64,000 bases of DNA from Pseudomonas duriflava (GCF_007830155.1 NZ_VLKY01000012.1:1-64000), one strand, 5' to 3'. Shown: positions 44,410 through 55,887, counted from the stretch's first letter. Notes: generated from the letters alone by a model not told the origin. Translations and numbers: made by a program.

Positions 44410-46485
44410 ATGTGCTCTGCCACTACCGCTTCCACGCATGACCGCGATCAACTTTGTATCAACACCATCCGTACCCTGTCCATGGATGCCGTGCAAAAGG
44501 CCAATTCCGGCCATCCCGGCACGCCCATGGCCCTGGCGCCGGTCGGCTATACGCTGTGGAGCAAATACCTCCGTTATCACCCGGAACACCCGGATTGGCC
44601 TAACCGCGACCGTTTTGTCCTGTCGGTAGGGCACGCCTCAATGCTGCTTTATTCACTCCTGCACTTGTCCGGGGTAGTCGAGATCGATGAGCACGGCCAG
44701 GCTTCTGGCAATCCTGCTGTCAGTCTTGAAGATATCCGCCAGTTCCGCCAGATGGACTCCAAGACCCCCGGCCATCCCGAATACCGTATGACCACCGGTG
44801 TTGAAACGACCACCGGGCCGCTGGGCCAGGGTTGTGCGAACAGCGTTGGCATGGCAATGGCTGGCAGCTGGCTGGGTCAACGCTTCAACCGAGACGGTGC
44901 TGCCCTGTTCGATTACAACGTCTATGTTCTATGCGGTGATGGCGACATGATGGAAGGCGTCACCGCCGAGGCGGCGTCCATGGCAGGCCACCTGAAGCTG
45001 TCTAACCTGTGCTGGATTTACGACAACAACACCATCAGTATCGAAGGCCATACCGATCTGGCCTTCAGCGAGGACGTAGGCGAACGCTTCCGCGGCTATG
45101 GCTGGAATGTCATTCATGTCACCGACGCCAACGATACTCACGCGCTCGGCCAAGCCATCGAAGCGTTCCAGGCCCACGATGATGCCCCGACGCTGATCAT
45201 CGTGGACAGCATCATTGGCTATGGTGCTCCAAACAAAAAGAATACCGCCGCTGCTCATGGCGAGCCCTTGGGCGCTGACGAGATCCGCCTGGCCAAACAA
45301 GCCTATGGCTGGCCGGAGGATGCAGACTTTCTGGTACCAGACGATGCCCGTACCTATCTGCGCGATCAGATGGTTGAACGCAACCAGCCTGCCTATGAAC
45401 AATGGCAAGCTACCCTGCAGCAGCTAGACGCTACCCTGGCGGACGAATTGAACCGGATGCGTGCCGGGCAGATGCCGGACGGCTGGATGGATGTCATGCC
45501 CGATTTCGAAGCCAATGCCAAGGGCGTGGCGACACGGGAGTCAGGCGGTAAGGCGCTTAACGCCTTTGCCAGCAAGATCCCCTGGCTGATCGGTGGTTCA
45601 GCCGACTTGGCGCCGTCTACCAAGACCAAACTGACATTTGAAGGCGCTGGCAGCTTTTCCGCTCAGAATCCTTCTGGCCGCAACCTGCATTTTGGCATCC
45701 GTGAACATGCCATGGGCGCTATCGCCAATGGCATGGCGCTCTGCTACCTACGCTCTTTCACCGCGACCTTCCTTGTTTTCAGCGACTACATGAAGCCGCC
45801 GATTCGTCTGGCCTCCATCATGGAGCTGCCTGTCATTTTCGTCTTTACGCATGACTCTATCGGCGTAGGCGAAGACGGCCCGACCCACCAGCCCATTGAG
45901 CAATTGGCTCAGCTTCGCGCCACGCCTGGAGTGTTGACCTTACGTCCTGGCGATGCCAACGAAGCGGTTCAGGCCTGGAAGATTGCCCTGGAGCAAACCG
46001 ACCGCCCCTCTTGCATTGTCTTGTCTCGCCAGCCGATGCCTACACTGGATCGAACACGCTATGCTTCAGCAGAAGGCGTGGCACGCGGTGCCTATGTCGT
46101 AGCCGATGCCGAAAACGGGCAGCCCCAGATCATCCTCATGGGTACTGGCAGCGAAGTCGGCTTGTGCGTAGAGGCTTATGAACAGCTCAAGGCCAACGGT
46201 ATTGCAGCCCGTGTTGTCTCCATGCCGTGCTGGGAGCTTTTTGAGGAGCAAGACGAGGCCTACAAGCAGAGCGTTCTGCCGGATGCCGTAATAGGACGCG
46301 TGGCTGTTGAGCAGGCTGGGCCGCTGGGTTGGGAACGCTATACCGGCCGCACCGGGGCGATGGTTGTCATGAGTAGCTTTGGTGCTTCCGCGCCTATCGG
46401 CAAGCTACAGGCTAAATATGGTTTTACCGTCGATAATATTGTGAAACTGGCTACTGAACAGGCTCAGGCCACCGGGAGGTCATAA
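44410..46485 (+). CDS. tkt: Transketolase
   Basis: 691 residues. Transfers two-carbon units between pentose and triose/tetrose phosphates using thiamine diphosphate. Motifs: [21 protein letters not shown], the TPP/Mg site [22 protein letters not shown]...[23 protein letters not shown], and the pyrimidine domain [18 protein letters not shown] and [24 protein letters not shown] precedes the ATG at 44410; the frame open to 44260 is a leader without homology. Its stop overlaps the next gene's start (TAATG), so the cluster is translationally coupled. Confidence 0.95.
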   Translation: MCSATTASTHDRDQLCINTIRTLSMDAVQKANSGHPGTPMALAPVGYTLWSKYLRYHPEHPDWPNRDRFVLSVGHASMLLYSLLHLSGVVEIDEHGQASGNPAVSLEDIRQFRQMDSKTPGHPEYRMTTGVETTTGPLGQGCANSVGMAMAGSWLGQRFNRDGAALFDYNVYVLCGDGDMMEGVTAEAASMAGHLKLSNLCWIYDNNTISIEGHTDLAFSEDVGERFRGYGWNVIHVTDANDTHALGQAIEAFQAHDDAPTLIIVDSIIGYGAPNKKNTAAAHGEPLGADEIRLAKQAYGWPEDADFLVPDDARTYLRDQMVERNQPAYEQWQATLQQLDATLADELNRMRAGQMPDGWMDVMPDFEANAKGVATRESGGKALNAFASKIPWLIGGSADLAPSTKTKLTFEGAGSFSAQNPSGRNLHFGIREHAMGAIANGMALCYLRSFTATFLVFSDYMKPPIRLASIMELPVIFVFTHDSIGVGEDGPTHQPIEQLAQLRATPGVLTLRPGDANEAVQAWKIALEQTDRPSCIVLSRQPMPTLDRTRYASAEGVARGAYVVADAENGQPQIILMGTGSEVGLCVEAYEQLKANGIAARVVSMPCWELFEEQDEAYKQSVLPDAVIGRVAVEQAGPLGWERYTGRTGAMVVMSSFGASAPIGKLQAKYGFTVDNIVKLATEQAQATGRS

Positions 46486-49313
46486 TGACTATGCGCTTGC
46501 GTCAGCTGAGCTTGGCCGGACAGGCCGTCTGGCTGGACTTCGTCAGCCGTGAGTTCCTGCGCAAGGGCGAGTTGCAAAAGCTGATCGAACAGGACGGGCT
46601 GACCGGCGTAACGTCGAACCCGTCCATCTTCGAAAAGGCCATGGGGCATGGCACCGATTACGACGCATCCCTGGAGCGCTTTCTGAACCAGGGCGACGCC
46701 GAACCGGTGGATGTCTATGAGTATCTGGCGGTCGAAGACATTCAGAAAGCAGCCGAGATCCTGCGTCCGGTCTACAACCACCTCGACGGTAAAGATGGCT
46801 ACGTTAGCCTGGAGGTATCGCCTTATTTGGCTCTGGATACCGAGGCTACGCTGGCTGAGGCTCGCCGCCTCTGGCAGGCTGTAGGCCGGTCTAACCTCAT
46901 GGTCAAAGTGCCGGGTACCCAGGCGGGTGCTGCAGCTATCCAGCAGTTGATCGCCGAAGGAATCAACGTCAACGTTACCCTGCTGTTCTCGCGTGAATCC
47001 TACCGCGCCGTGGCCGAAGCCTATATGGCGGGTCTTGAGGCGCGGGTACAGGCGGGCCAGGACATTACCCGGCTGGCCAGTGTGGCAAGCTTTTTCATCA
47101 GCCGGATCGACGCCGAGATCGACAAGAAGATCGACCAGCGCCTCCAGGCCGGAGCAGGCGAAGACGAAGCCGCCCTCAAGGCGCTTAAAGGACGCGTGGC
47201 CATTGCCAATGCCAAACTGGCCTACGCGGACTACCAGGCCATGATCCGCAGTGAACGGTGGCAGGCTCTTGCGGCCAAGGGTGCCCAACCGCAACGCCTG
47301 CTATGGGCTTCGACTGGCACCAAGAACCCTGACTACCCGGACACGCTATATGTGGACGAGCTGATCGGGCTAAACACCGTCAATACCATGCCACCCGCCA
47401 CCATGGACGCGTTTCGCGACCACGGCACGGTTCAGCAGACGATTACTCAAGATCTGGATGAGGCCAAAGCGGTACTCGAGTCGGTCGAACGTTTAGGGCT
47501 GGACTTGCCCGGCATTACGAACGGACTGGTTTCCTCGGGCGCCCAATTGTTCGCCGATGCGGCGGATAACCTGCTCGGCGCTGTAGGGGCCAAACGGATC
47601 GCCTTGTTGAAGGGCAATCTCAACCATGTGGAATATGCGTTGCCAGCTGATCTAGAGCAGGCTGTCGAGCAGGGGCTCGATAAAGCCCGGAAAGAAGGAT
47701 GGTCACGTCGCCTATGGCAGCGTGATGCATCCTTGTGGACGAACCAGGACGAGGCCCAGTGGGGTGGCTGGCTCACAGCAGCCCAGGGATCACACATCGA
47801 TACGACGGCCCTGGTGATTTTAAGCGAGTCGCTCAAGGCTGAAGGCTATACCGACGTCGTCCTGTTGGGCATGGGCGGCTCAAGCCTCGGCCCGGAAGTG
47901 CTGGCCAATACGCTAGGCACGACACCGGAGGGCTTGCGCCTGCACGTGCTGGATTCCACCGATCCGGCTCAGATCGCTCGTGTTCGGCAAGCGGTCGATC
48001 TTGCCCATACCCTGTTCCTAGTCTCAAGCAAATCAGGCTCTACGTTAGAGCCTGAAATCCTCAACGCCTACTTCTTCGAGCTGGCCAGCCAGGCGCTTGG
48101 CCATGAGCAAGCCACTCTTAATTTCATTGCGATTACCGACCCTGGCTCAAAATTGGAGGCTAGCGCCAAGGCCCAGGGCTACCGCACCCTCTTTTATGGC
48201 GACCCGACCATTGGCGGGCGTTATTCCGTTCTGTCAGCCTTTGGCGTCGTGCCGCTCAGCCTGCTTGGCCACGATGTGGACAGCTTTTTCGAAATTCTGC
48301 GGCCTATGGTGTTGTCCTGCGGGCCGAGTGCCCCGCCCTCAATCAACCCGGGCGTACACCTGGGCGTAGTTTTAGGCACAGCCGCTCAGACCGGGCGTGA
48401 CAAACTGACTCTTCTGGCTTCCCCCAAAATCGCCAGTATGGGTGCTTGGCTGGAACAACTACTGGCCGAGTCCACCGGCAAACAAGGCAAGGGCATCATT
48501 CCGGTCGACCTTGAGCCCCTTATGGCGCCTTCGCAGTATGGGCACGATCGGCTATTCGTTTACATTCGAGTAGACGGCGACAATAGTGCCCTGGATGGGC
48601 AGGTAGATGCGCTGGAGCAGGCTGGCCAGCCGGTTATCCGAATTTCCCTCATGCGCCCTGATCTGATCGGCCAGGAGTTTTTCCGCTGGGAAGTAGCAAC
48701 AGCCATTGCTGGAGCCGTCCTTGAGATCAATCCATTCGATCAACCGGACGTGGAGGCCAGCAAGATAAAGACCCGGGCGTTGACTGACGAATACGAGAAG
48801 TCCGGCCAACTCAGCACTGACAAGCCCTTTTACAGCGAAGATACACTGGCGTTCTATAGTGATATACCGTTGGACGGCGAATCGGGAGAAGCGATTTTAA
48901 AAGCCCATTTTGCACGTCTCCAACCCGGCGACTATGCCGCCATGCTGGCTTATATGGAGCGCAACCCGGCTCACGAAACCTTGCTCACCCGCATCAGGGT
49001 ACTCTTGCGCGACCGCTACCGTGTCGCCACGGTGGGTGGCTTTGGGCCTCGCTTCCTGCATTCGACGGGACAAGCCTACAAAGGCGGCCCTAATAACGGA
49101 GTATTCTTGCAAATTACAGCAGAACCCGAGCAGGATTTGCCCATTCCAGGGCGGCGGGTCAGCTTTGGTGTCGTCGAAGCCGCCCAGGCGCAAGGGGATC
49201 TTTCCGTACTGGCCGAACGGGGTCGACGCCATTTACGTATTCATATTCAGCACGGCAATAGCGAAGCCGGGCTGCAACGTATCGTACAATTGGTCGAGGC
49301 GGCTATCGCCTGA
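46485..49313 (+). CDS. Bifunctional transaldolase / glucose-6-phosphate isomerase
   Basis: 942 residues, a fusion. Residues about 1-365 are transaldolase: WLDFVSRE, GVTSNPSIFEKA and the Schiff-base lysine Lys141 in NLMVKVPGTQAG, ending with LWASTGTKNPDYPDTLYVDELIG. Residues about 395-942 are a glucose-6-phosphate isomerase domain: LGMGGSSLGPEVL, LVSSKSGSTLEPEIL, FYGDPTIGGRYSVLSAFG and later PFDQPDVEASK. The joined enzyme links fructose 6-phosphate made by transaldolase to glucose 6-phosphate, allowing pentose-phosphate cycling. GGGAGG lies five bases before the ATG. Such tal-pgi fusions are known in acetic acid bacteria and some others but are unusual in pseudomonads. Confidence 0.95.
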   Translation: MTMRLRQLSLAGQAVWLDFVSREFLRKGELQKLIEQDGLTGVTSNPSIFEKAMGHGTDYDASLERFLNQGDAEPVDVYEYLAVEDIQKAAEILRPVYNHLDGKDGYVSLEVSPYLALDTEATLAEARRLWQAVGRSNLMVKVPGTQAGAAAIQQLIAEGINVNVTLLFSRESYRAVAEAYMAGLEARVQAGQDITRLASVASFFISRIDAEIDKKIDQRLQAGAGEDEAALKALKGRVAIANAKLAYADYQAMIRSERWQALAAKGAQPQRLLWASTGTKNPDYPDTLYVDELIGLNTVNTMPPATMDAFRDHGTVQQTITQDLDEAKAVLESVERLGLDLPGITNGLVSSGAQLFADAADNLLGAVGAKRIALLKGNLNHVEYALPADLEQAVEQGLDKARKEGWSRRLWQRDASLWTNQDEAQWGGWLTAAQGSHIDTTALVILSESLKAEGYTDVVLLGMGGSSLGPEVLANTLGTTPEGLRLHVLDSTDPAQIARVRQAVDLAHTLFLVSSKSGSTLEPEILNAYFFELASQALGHEQATLNFIAITDPGSKLEASAKAQGYRTLFYGDPTIGGRYSVLSAFGVVPLSLLGHDVDSFFEILRPMVLSCGPSAPPSINPGVHLGVVLGTAAQTGRDKLTLLASPKIASMGAWLEQLLAESTGKQGKGIIPVDLEPLMAPSQYGHDRLFVYIRVDGDNSALDGQVDALEQAGQPVIRISLMRPDLIGQEFFRWEVATAIAGAVLEINPFDQPDVEASKIKTRALTDEYEKSGQLSTDKPFYSEDTLAFYSDIPLDGESGEAILKAHFARLQPGDYAAMLAYMERNPAHETLLTRIRVLLRDRYRVATVGGFGPRFLHSTGQAYKGGPNNGVFLQITAEPEQDLPIPGRRVSFGVVEAAQAQGDLSVLAERGRRHLRIHIQHGNSEAGLQRIVQLVEAAIA

Positions 49314-49342
49314 CGTAGAAAACGCTCGTGGAGGCAACAAAC

Positions 49343-50320
49343 ATGCAACTTGGCATTATCGGACTGGGCCGGATGGGCGGAAACATTGCTCGCCGGCTGA
49401 TGAATAAAGGGCACGAGGTCGTTGTTTTCGATCGCAGCGCCGACTCCATCGAGACGCTTGCCAAAGAAGGTGCCGAGCCGGCGACGAGCCTCGAAGCCAT
49501 GGTCCAGCAGATGGCCAAGCCGCGTGCCCTATGGGTCATGCTGCCCGCTGGCGACCCAACCGAACAGACCATCGAAACCCTGGGCCAGCTTTTGGAGCCG
49601 GGCGATATCATCATCGATGGCGGCAACACCTACTACAAGGACGACCTCCGCCGGGCCAAAGTCCTGGCTGAAAAGCAGATCCACTACCTCGACGTAGGCA
49701 CCTCTGGCGGTGTCTGGGGCTTGGAGCGCGGCTACTGCATGATGATTGGTGGCGACAAGGAAACCGTTAACTATCTTGACCCCATCTTTGATGCCCTGGC
49801 TCCTGGGTACGGCAACATCGAGCGCACCCGTGGCCGTAACGCCCCAGATGAGCGCGCCGAGCGCGGCTATATCCATGCGGGCCCAGCAGGTTCCGGTCAT
49901 TTTGTGAAGATGGTTCACAACGGCATTGAATACGGCATGATGCAGGCCTATGCCGAAGGTTTTGACATCCTCAAGATGCGTGGCTCGGAAAACGTACCGG
50001 AAGCGGAACGTCTGGAGCTGGACTTGGCCGATATCGCCGAAGTCTGGCGTCGGGGCAGCGTTGTCTCCTCCTGGCTGCTCGATCTGACAGCCGAGGCGCT
50101 GGCCCAGGACGAAGAGTTGTCCAAGTTCAGCGGTTTCGTTTCAGACAGTGGCGAAGGTCGCTGGACAATCGAAGCGGCCATCGAAGAGTCCGTACCGGCA
50201 CCGGTATTAACTTCTGCCTTGTATGCCCGTTTCCGTTCGCGCCAAAAAGCAACGTATGGAGACAAGCTGCTGTCGGCCATGCGATTCGGCTTTGGCGGTC
50301 ACGTCGAAGTACCCCAGTAA
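49343..50320 (+). CDS. gnd: 6-phosphogluconate dehydrogenase, decarboxylating, short form
   Basis: 325 residues, the short (GntZ/YqeC-like) class rather than the 470-residue class. Oxidative decarboxylation of 6-phosphogluconate to ribulose 5-phosphate. NAD(P)-binding [13 protein letters not shown] at the N-terminus, [28 protein letters not shown], and the catalytic lysine region [19 protein letters not shown]. Short-form enzymes usually prefer NAD+, and the residue region VVFDRS after the second strand (Asp) fits NAD rather than NADP. GGAGG precedes ATG 49343 by eight bases. Confidence 0.94.
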   Translation: MQLGIIGLGRMGGNIARRLMNKGHEVVVFDRSADSIETLAKEGAEPATSLEAMVQQMAKPRALWVMLPAGDPTEQTIETLGQLLEPGDIIIDGGNTYYKDDLRRAKVLAEKQIHYLDVGTSGGVWGLERGYCMMIGGDKETVNYLDPIFDALAPGYGNIERTRGRNAPDERAERGYIHAGPAGSGHFVKMVHNGIEYGMMQAYAEGFDILKMRGSENVPEAERLELDLADIAEVWRRGSVVSSWLLDLTAEALAQDEELSKFSGFVSDSGEGRWTIEAAIEESVPAPVLTSALYARFRSRQKATYGDKLLSAMRFGFGGHVEVPQ

Positions 50321-50398
50321 CAACTTCTGCGAGCAGGTTCCGGATGCCGCACGGCGTCCGGAGCAGTCGTCGCTCTTTCTTGCTTTTCGACAGGAACG

Positions 50399-51229
50399 AT
50401 GATGACGGATTCACCTTGCTACAGACTAATGCTGTCGGATGTGGACGGTACCTTGCTGCATTCCGACAAGCAGTTGAGCGACATCAACATCGCAGCCGTC
50501 AAACGGCTGAAAGAAGCGGGTATCGACTTTACGCTGGTCAGTAGCCGGCCACCGCGCGCTATGCATTGGCTTATCGAGGCGCTGGATATCACCCTGCCCG
50601 TCGCGGCCTTTAATGGCGGCACCCTGATCTTCCCGGACGGCTCACCACTCAAGACCCATCACCTTCCACGCGAAACGGTGCAGAGTGCTCTAGAGCAGTT
50701 GAGTCAGGACCGCATCGATGTCTGGCTTTTCGCTAATGATCAATGGCTGATTCTCAATCCGGAATGTCCCTACATTGGCCACGAACAAAAGGCTCTAGGG
50801 TACGACTTTGTTCTTGTCGACCGCTTCGACGAGTACCTTGACCGGGTCGACAAGTTGGTTGGTGTAAGCGCTGATCATGAGCATCTGGCGGCTCTGCAAC
50901 CAGAGATCGAAGCCGCGCTGGGCGAGCAGGCGCATACCGTTCGCTCACAACCCTATTACCTCGACATCACCGCTGCTGAAGCGACGAAAGGCAAGGCTTT
51001 GAATGCTCTGGCTAAGTGGCTGGACGTACCGCTCGAGCACACTGTTGCCATTGGTGACGGGGAAAACGATATCCCGATGCTTGAAAGAGCAGGTTTTGCC
51101 ATTGCCATGGGACAGGCCGAACACAAGGTCAAATCCTTTGCCCAGCACGTAGTAGCAGAAGCAGATCAAAATGGGTTGGCTCAGGCTATTGATCAAGTGA
51201 TTCTGACCCGCAAGGCGTCTTGCTCTTGA
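50399..51229 (+). CDS. HAD superfamily phosphatase, Cof type
   Basis: 276 residues. Motif I DVDGTLL at 14-20, motif II region TLVSSRPP, motif III lysine in TKGKALNAL, motif IV GDGENDIPML: a Cof/YidA-type HAD with a C2 cap. These hydrolyse sugar phosphates or flavin/pyridoxal phosphates. CAGGAA precedes the ATG; it is 78 bases behind gnd and probably in the same transcript, so a sugar phosphate overflow role is plausible (inference). Confidence 0.88.
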   Translation: MMTDSPCYRLMLSDVDGTLLHSDKQLSDINIAAVKRLKEAGIDFTLVSSRPPRAMHWLIEALDITLPVAAFNGGTLIFPDGSPLKTHHLPRETVQSALEQLSQDRIDVWLFANDQWLILNPECPYIGHEQKALGYDFVLVDRFDEYLDRVDKLVGVSADHEHLAALQPEIEAALGEQAHTVRSQPYYLDITAAEATKGKALNALAKWLDVPLEHTVAIGDGENDIPMLERAGFAIAMGQAEHKVKSFAQHVVAEADQNGLAQAIDQVILTRKASCS

Positions 51230-51503
51230 CCAAGGTCGGTATCAGGCTGATATCCCAATAAGCTACAACACACTTTTGAGAACCGATGCTTAGTTTAGGT
51301 GCTATACACGCTCAATGTTTCATCAAGCCAAGCCTGAATTTTGCTGTGAAACTGCCTAGCTTCGTTGCACGGCCTGGCGCCGCCAAGAGCCCAGGCCAAT
51401 CAGGACTTACTGGACTCTCCGGCAATTAAACATGTGTTTTTATGCAAGAGCTGACTTATAGCGTTTACCTCAGTAGCGCTCCTTTGCTTTTTATCCAGTG
51501 AAT
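51230..51503. other. Gene-free interval after the HAD gene
   Basis: About 270 bases between the HAD gene and the shared terminator. No credible frame of useful length, RNA gene or repeat was recognised. Confidence 0.45.
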
Positions 51504-51531
51504 AAAAAGCCCGTCTCTCGACGGGCTTTTT
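51504..51531. terminator. Bidirectional terminator, pentose-phosphate cluster / spu operon
   Basis: A 12-base-pair stem AAAAAGCCCGTC / GACGGGCTTTTT with a 4-base loop and T/A runs on both sides. It ends four bases from the spuH stop and serves both convergent operons. Confidence 0.93.
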
Positions 51532-51535
51532 TATG

Positions 51536-52429
51536 TCAGCTATTGGTTGGCGGTGCCGTGAAACGTTCTACATCACGCTCATTAATGCTTTCAGCCGTGG
51601 TGGACTCCATTGCCTCACGCAGACCCTCCATACGCTTCTTCTCGGCGCGACGGGTAAAATACCAAGCGAGGAAAGTAAACAGCGAGACGGCCAGCAGAAT
51701 AAGACTGGCGATGGCGTTGATTTCCGGCTTAACGCCCAAACGCACCGCAGAAAACACCTCCATGGGTAACGTGGTCGAGCCCGGCCCCGAGACGAAACTG
51801 GCCAACACGAGGTCATCCAGCGACAGCGCAAAAGACATCATCCCACCGGCTGCCAGCGACGGCGCGATCATGGGAATCGTGATCAAAAGGAATACCTTCC
51901 AGGGACGTGCGCCCAGGTCCATGGCAGCTTCCTCAATCGACAGGTCAAGCTCTCGAAGACGCGCCGACACGACAACCGCCACATAGGATGCACAAAAGCT
52001 GGTGTGAGCAATCCAGATGGTCATTACGCCCCGCTCTCTCGGCCAGCCGATGAACTGGGACATCGATACAAACAGCAGCAGCAAGGACAGACCGGTGATT
52101 ACCTCCGGCATGACCAAGGGCGCCGTCACGATGCCGCCGAACAGCGTACGGCCGCGGAAGCGTGGGATCCGCGTCAGCACAAAGGCCGCCAACGTACCGA
52201 GAATGACCGAGGAGATAGCGGTATAGAAGGCAATCTCGAGCGAACGCCCCACCGCGCCCATGAGCTGCGCATTGTCCAGCAGGCCTGTATACCAGTGCAC
52301 CGACCAGCCACCCCAGACCGTTACCAGCCGCGAAGCATTGAACGAGTAGATGACCAGAATAACCATGGGCAGGTAGATGAACACAAGGCCCAGTACCAGC
52401 ATCAGATTCGTGAACTTGAGGCTTCTCAT
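51536..52429 (-). CDS. spuH: Polyamine ABC transporter permease SpuH (PotI-like)
   Basis: 297 residues, about six hydrophobic segments. The permease EAA loop is LDLSIEEAAMDLGARPWKVF, preceding the cytoplasmic contact with the ATPase SpuF. Starts MRSLKFTNLMLVLGL with ATG overlapping the spuG stop (ATGA). Forms the membrane channel with SpuG for putrescine/spermidine import. Last gene of the operon, directly before the terminator. Confidence 0.95.
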   Translation of the reverse strand: MRSLKFTNLMLVLGLVFIYLPMVILVIYSFNASRLVTVWGGWSVHWYTGLLDNAQLMGAVGRSLEIAFYTAISSVILGTLAAFVLTRIPRFRGRTLFGGIVTAPLVMPEVITGLSLLLLFVSMSQFIGWPRERGVMTIWIAHTSFCASYVAVVVSARLRELDLSIEEAAMDLGARPWKVFLLITIPMIAPSLAAGGMMSFALSLDDLVLASFVSGPGSTTLPMEVFSAVRLGVKPEINAIASLILLAVSLFTFLAWYFTRRAEKKRMEGLREAMESTTAESINERDVERFTAPPTNS

Positions 52430-53322
52430 AGCTTGCCCTCCATTTCCTTCGCCTGATTCTTATTGAACAGCACGATGGGAATGATCAGGATCAGCAACAT
52501 CACTACCGCCAGGGCGGATGCCACGGGCCAGTCGCGGTTGTTGAAAAACTCCTGCCAGAGCACACGTCCGATCATGAGCGTCTCTGGTCCACCCAGGAGC
52601 TCTGGAATCACGAACTCGCCTACTGCAGGAATAAAGACCAGCATGCAGCCTGCGATAATGCCATTTTTAGACAGCGGCACAGTTATCCTCCAGAAACTGG
52701 TGAAACGGCTCGCACCTAAATCAGCCGCAGCCTCCAGAAGTGTCAGGTCATGCTTCACCAGGTTGGCGAAGAGGGGCAGGATCATGAACGGCAAATAGGA
52801 ATAGACGATCCCCAGATAGACCGCGAAGTTGGTATTGAGCAGTCGCAACGGCGTGTCGATGAGCCCGATCCCCATCAGGAATTCATTGATCAAGCCATTG
52901 GTGGACAACAACCCCATCCAGGCATAGACCCTGATCAGAATGGCCGTCCAAGTCGGCATCATGATCAGCAGGAGCAGTACCGTCTGGAGGTCCTTACGTG
53001 CGCGGGCAATCGCATAAGCCATCGGGTAGCCAATGAGCAAACAGGCCAGCGTACTAACCGTCGCGATCTTGAGCGAGCCCAAGTATGCATCAAGGTACAG
53101 CGTGTCCTCCGTGAACATCAGGTAATTCCCGAAGTTCAGGGCGATATCCAACTGCTGGTCCGCATAGGTCAGGATTTCCGTATAAGGCGGAATCGCGACA
53201 TCAGCCAGGGTGAAACTGATCTTCAGCACAATGGCGAACGGCAGCAGGAAGAACAGGATCAACCACACGAACGGCACGCCGATGACCAGGCGGCGGCCGT
53301 CGAACAGTTTCTTTAGATTCAT
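52426..53322 (-). CDS. spuG: Polyamine ABC transporter permease SpuG (PotH-like)
   Basis: 298 residues. Six hydrophobic segments and an EAA loop (LLEAAADLGASRFTSFWRI). The ATG at 53322 overlaps the spuF stop (ATGA) and yields MNLKKLFDGR; the longer frame to 53421 is inside spuF. Overlaps spuH at its 3' end. PotH-type permease of the putrescine/spermidine importer. Confidence 0.95.
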   Translation of the reverse strand: MNLKKLFDGRRLVIGVPFVWLILFFLLPFAIVLKISFTLADVAIPPYTEILTYADQQLDIALNFGNYLMFTEDTLYLDAYLGSLKIATVSTLACLLIGYPMAYAIARARKDLQTVLLLLIMMPTWTAILIRVYAWMGLLSTNGLINEFLMGIGLIDTPLRLLNTNFAVYLGIVYSYLPFMILPLFANLVKHDLTLLEAAADLGASRFTSFWRITVPLSKNGIIAGCMLVFIPAVGEFVIPELLGGPETLMIGRVLWQEFFNNRDWPVASALAVVMLLILIIPIVLFNKNQAKEMEGKL

Positions 53323-54473
53323 GATTGCAACACCACGCCGCTGTCGTCTTCCCAATACACCACTACCGGATCGTCCCATGTCGGACGCTTGCCGAGACGC
53401 TCGGCGTTGGCGATAAAGCACTGCACTAATTGGCCAGACTGAAGTTTGATGTAGTACACCGAGTGCCCGCCCAGATACGCAATATCGTGTACCGTACCGC
53501 TTGCCCAGTTGTAATCAGGATGCTCGTGATCCTCTGGCAGGCGGTTACCCATTAACAGTTTTTCTGGACGGATCGCATAGGTAACGTGCTTTTCCTCAGC
53601 CCGAGTACTGATACCGTGCCCCACATAGACAGGCCGCTCGAGTTGGGGCGAGGCTATGATCGCGTGGCCGGCATCGTCTTCAATAAGTTCGCCTTCGAAC
53701 AGGTTAACGTTACCAATGAACTCACAGACCAGACGGCTGGCCGGGGTTTCGTAGATATCCATTGGACTGCCAACCTGAGCGATCCAACCCTGATGCATGA
53801 TCGCGATGCGCTGAGCCATGGTCATGGCCTCTTCCTGATCGTGCGTCACCATCACACAGGTCACGCCCACACGCTCAATGATCTCTACCAGTTCCAATTG
53901 CATTTGCGAGCGCAGCTTTTTATCCAAAGCCCCCATGGGCTCATCGAGCAGCAGGAGTTTGGGCCGTTTGGCTAAGGACCGTGCCAGCGCTACCCGCTGG
54001 CGCTGGCCGCCGGAGAGTTGATGCGGCTTGCGCTTGGCATATTGAGACATGTGGACCAGCTTGAGCATTTCACTCACGCGGTGATTGATCTCGTCTCTGC
54101 CCATTTTGTCCTGTTTGAGACCGAAGGCGATGTTCTGCTCGACCGTCATATGCGGGAACAGCGCATAGGACTGAAACATCATGTTGATCGGCCGCTCATA
54201 AGGCGGCATATGGGTAATGTCCTGACCATCGAGAAAGATCCGGCCGTCGGTAGGCCGCTCGAATCCTGCCAGCATGCGCAGGAGCGTGGATTTACCAGAA
54301 CCGGAGCCACCAAGCAGTGCAAAAATCTCGCCTTTGTTGATAGTCAGCGATACATCATCGACCGCCACTGTTTCATCGAATTTCTTGGTTACCCGATCGA
54401 TCTTCACCAGCACTTCTTTGCTCTGCTGAACACCGGTCACGGCTTTTTTAAAGGCACCGGAGGCTATCGCCAT
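53319..54473 (-). CDS. spuF: Polyamine ABC transporter ATPase SpuF (PotG-like)
   Basis: 384 residues. ABC domain with Walker A GGSGSGKST (about 55-63), Q loop MMFQSYALFPHM, signature LSGGQRQRVALARSL, Walker B LLLLDEP and the switch histidine MVTHDQ. The C-terminal TOBE-like region (ISTRAEEKHVTYAIRPEKL) is the usual regulatory extension. Energises polyamine uptake with SpuG/SpuH at the inner membrane. Confidence 0.96.
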   Translation of the reverse strand: MAIASGAFKKAVTGVQQSKEVLVKIDRVTKKFDETVAVDDVSLTINKGEIFALLGGSGSGKSTLLRMLAGFERPTDGRIFLDGQDITHMPPYERPINMMFQSYALFPHMTVEQNIAFGLKQDKMGRDEINHRVSEMLKLVHMSQYAKRKPHQLSGGQRQRVALARSLAKRPKLLLLDEPMGALDKKLRSQMQLELVEIIERVGVTCVMVTHDQEEAMTMAQRIAIMHQGWIAQVGSPMDIYETPASRLVCEFIGNVNLFEGELIEDDAGHAIIASPQLERPVYVGHGISTRAEEKHVTYAIRPEKLLMGNRLPEDHEHPDYNWASGTVHDIAYLGGHSVYYIKLQSGQLVQCFIANAERLGKRPTWDDPVVVYWEDDSGVVLQS

Positions 54474-54608
54474 TATGTACTCCCCAGGGTCTTGGAATCC
54501 TGCTCGATCGTCACACAGGCAGGCCTGGCCTGGCGGACTTTTCCGCCTTCTGCCCCAGCCCCAACCTGCCTGTCATGCATGTCGCCGAACAGGCTATTGA
54601 TATGAATG

Positions 54609-55808
<1,200 letters not shown>

Positions 55809-55858
55809 TCACCAGACGCCATTAGGCAGACAACCACGCAACAGGGCGCCCCCATCAG

Positions 55859-55887
55859 CAATCTCCCCGGTCATGCCGGGGAGATTG
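55859..55887 (-). other. Intercistronic stem-loop between spuD and spuE
   Basis: Perfect 12-base stem CAATCTCCCCGG / CCGGGGAGATTG with a 5-base loop, just beyond the spuD stop. No T tract, so it looks like an mRNA-stabilising or partial-attenuation structure that would let the binding protein upstream be made in excess over the transporter, as common in ABC operons. Confidence 0.8.

Noticed and set aside
46464-47294. Minus-strand frame of 276 codons opposite the tal-pgi gene
   Set aside because: Lies wholly over a certain coding sequence in the complementary frame; no independent support.
51345-51430. Short plus-strand protein-like stretch in the gap after the HAD gene
   Set aside because: About 28 codons only, no start or ribosome site, no recognised family.
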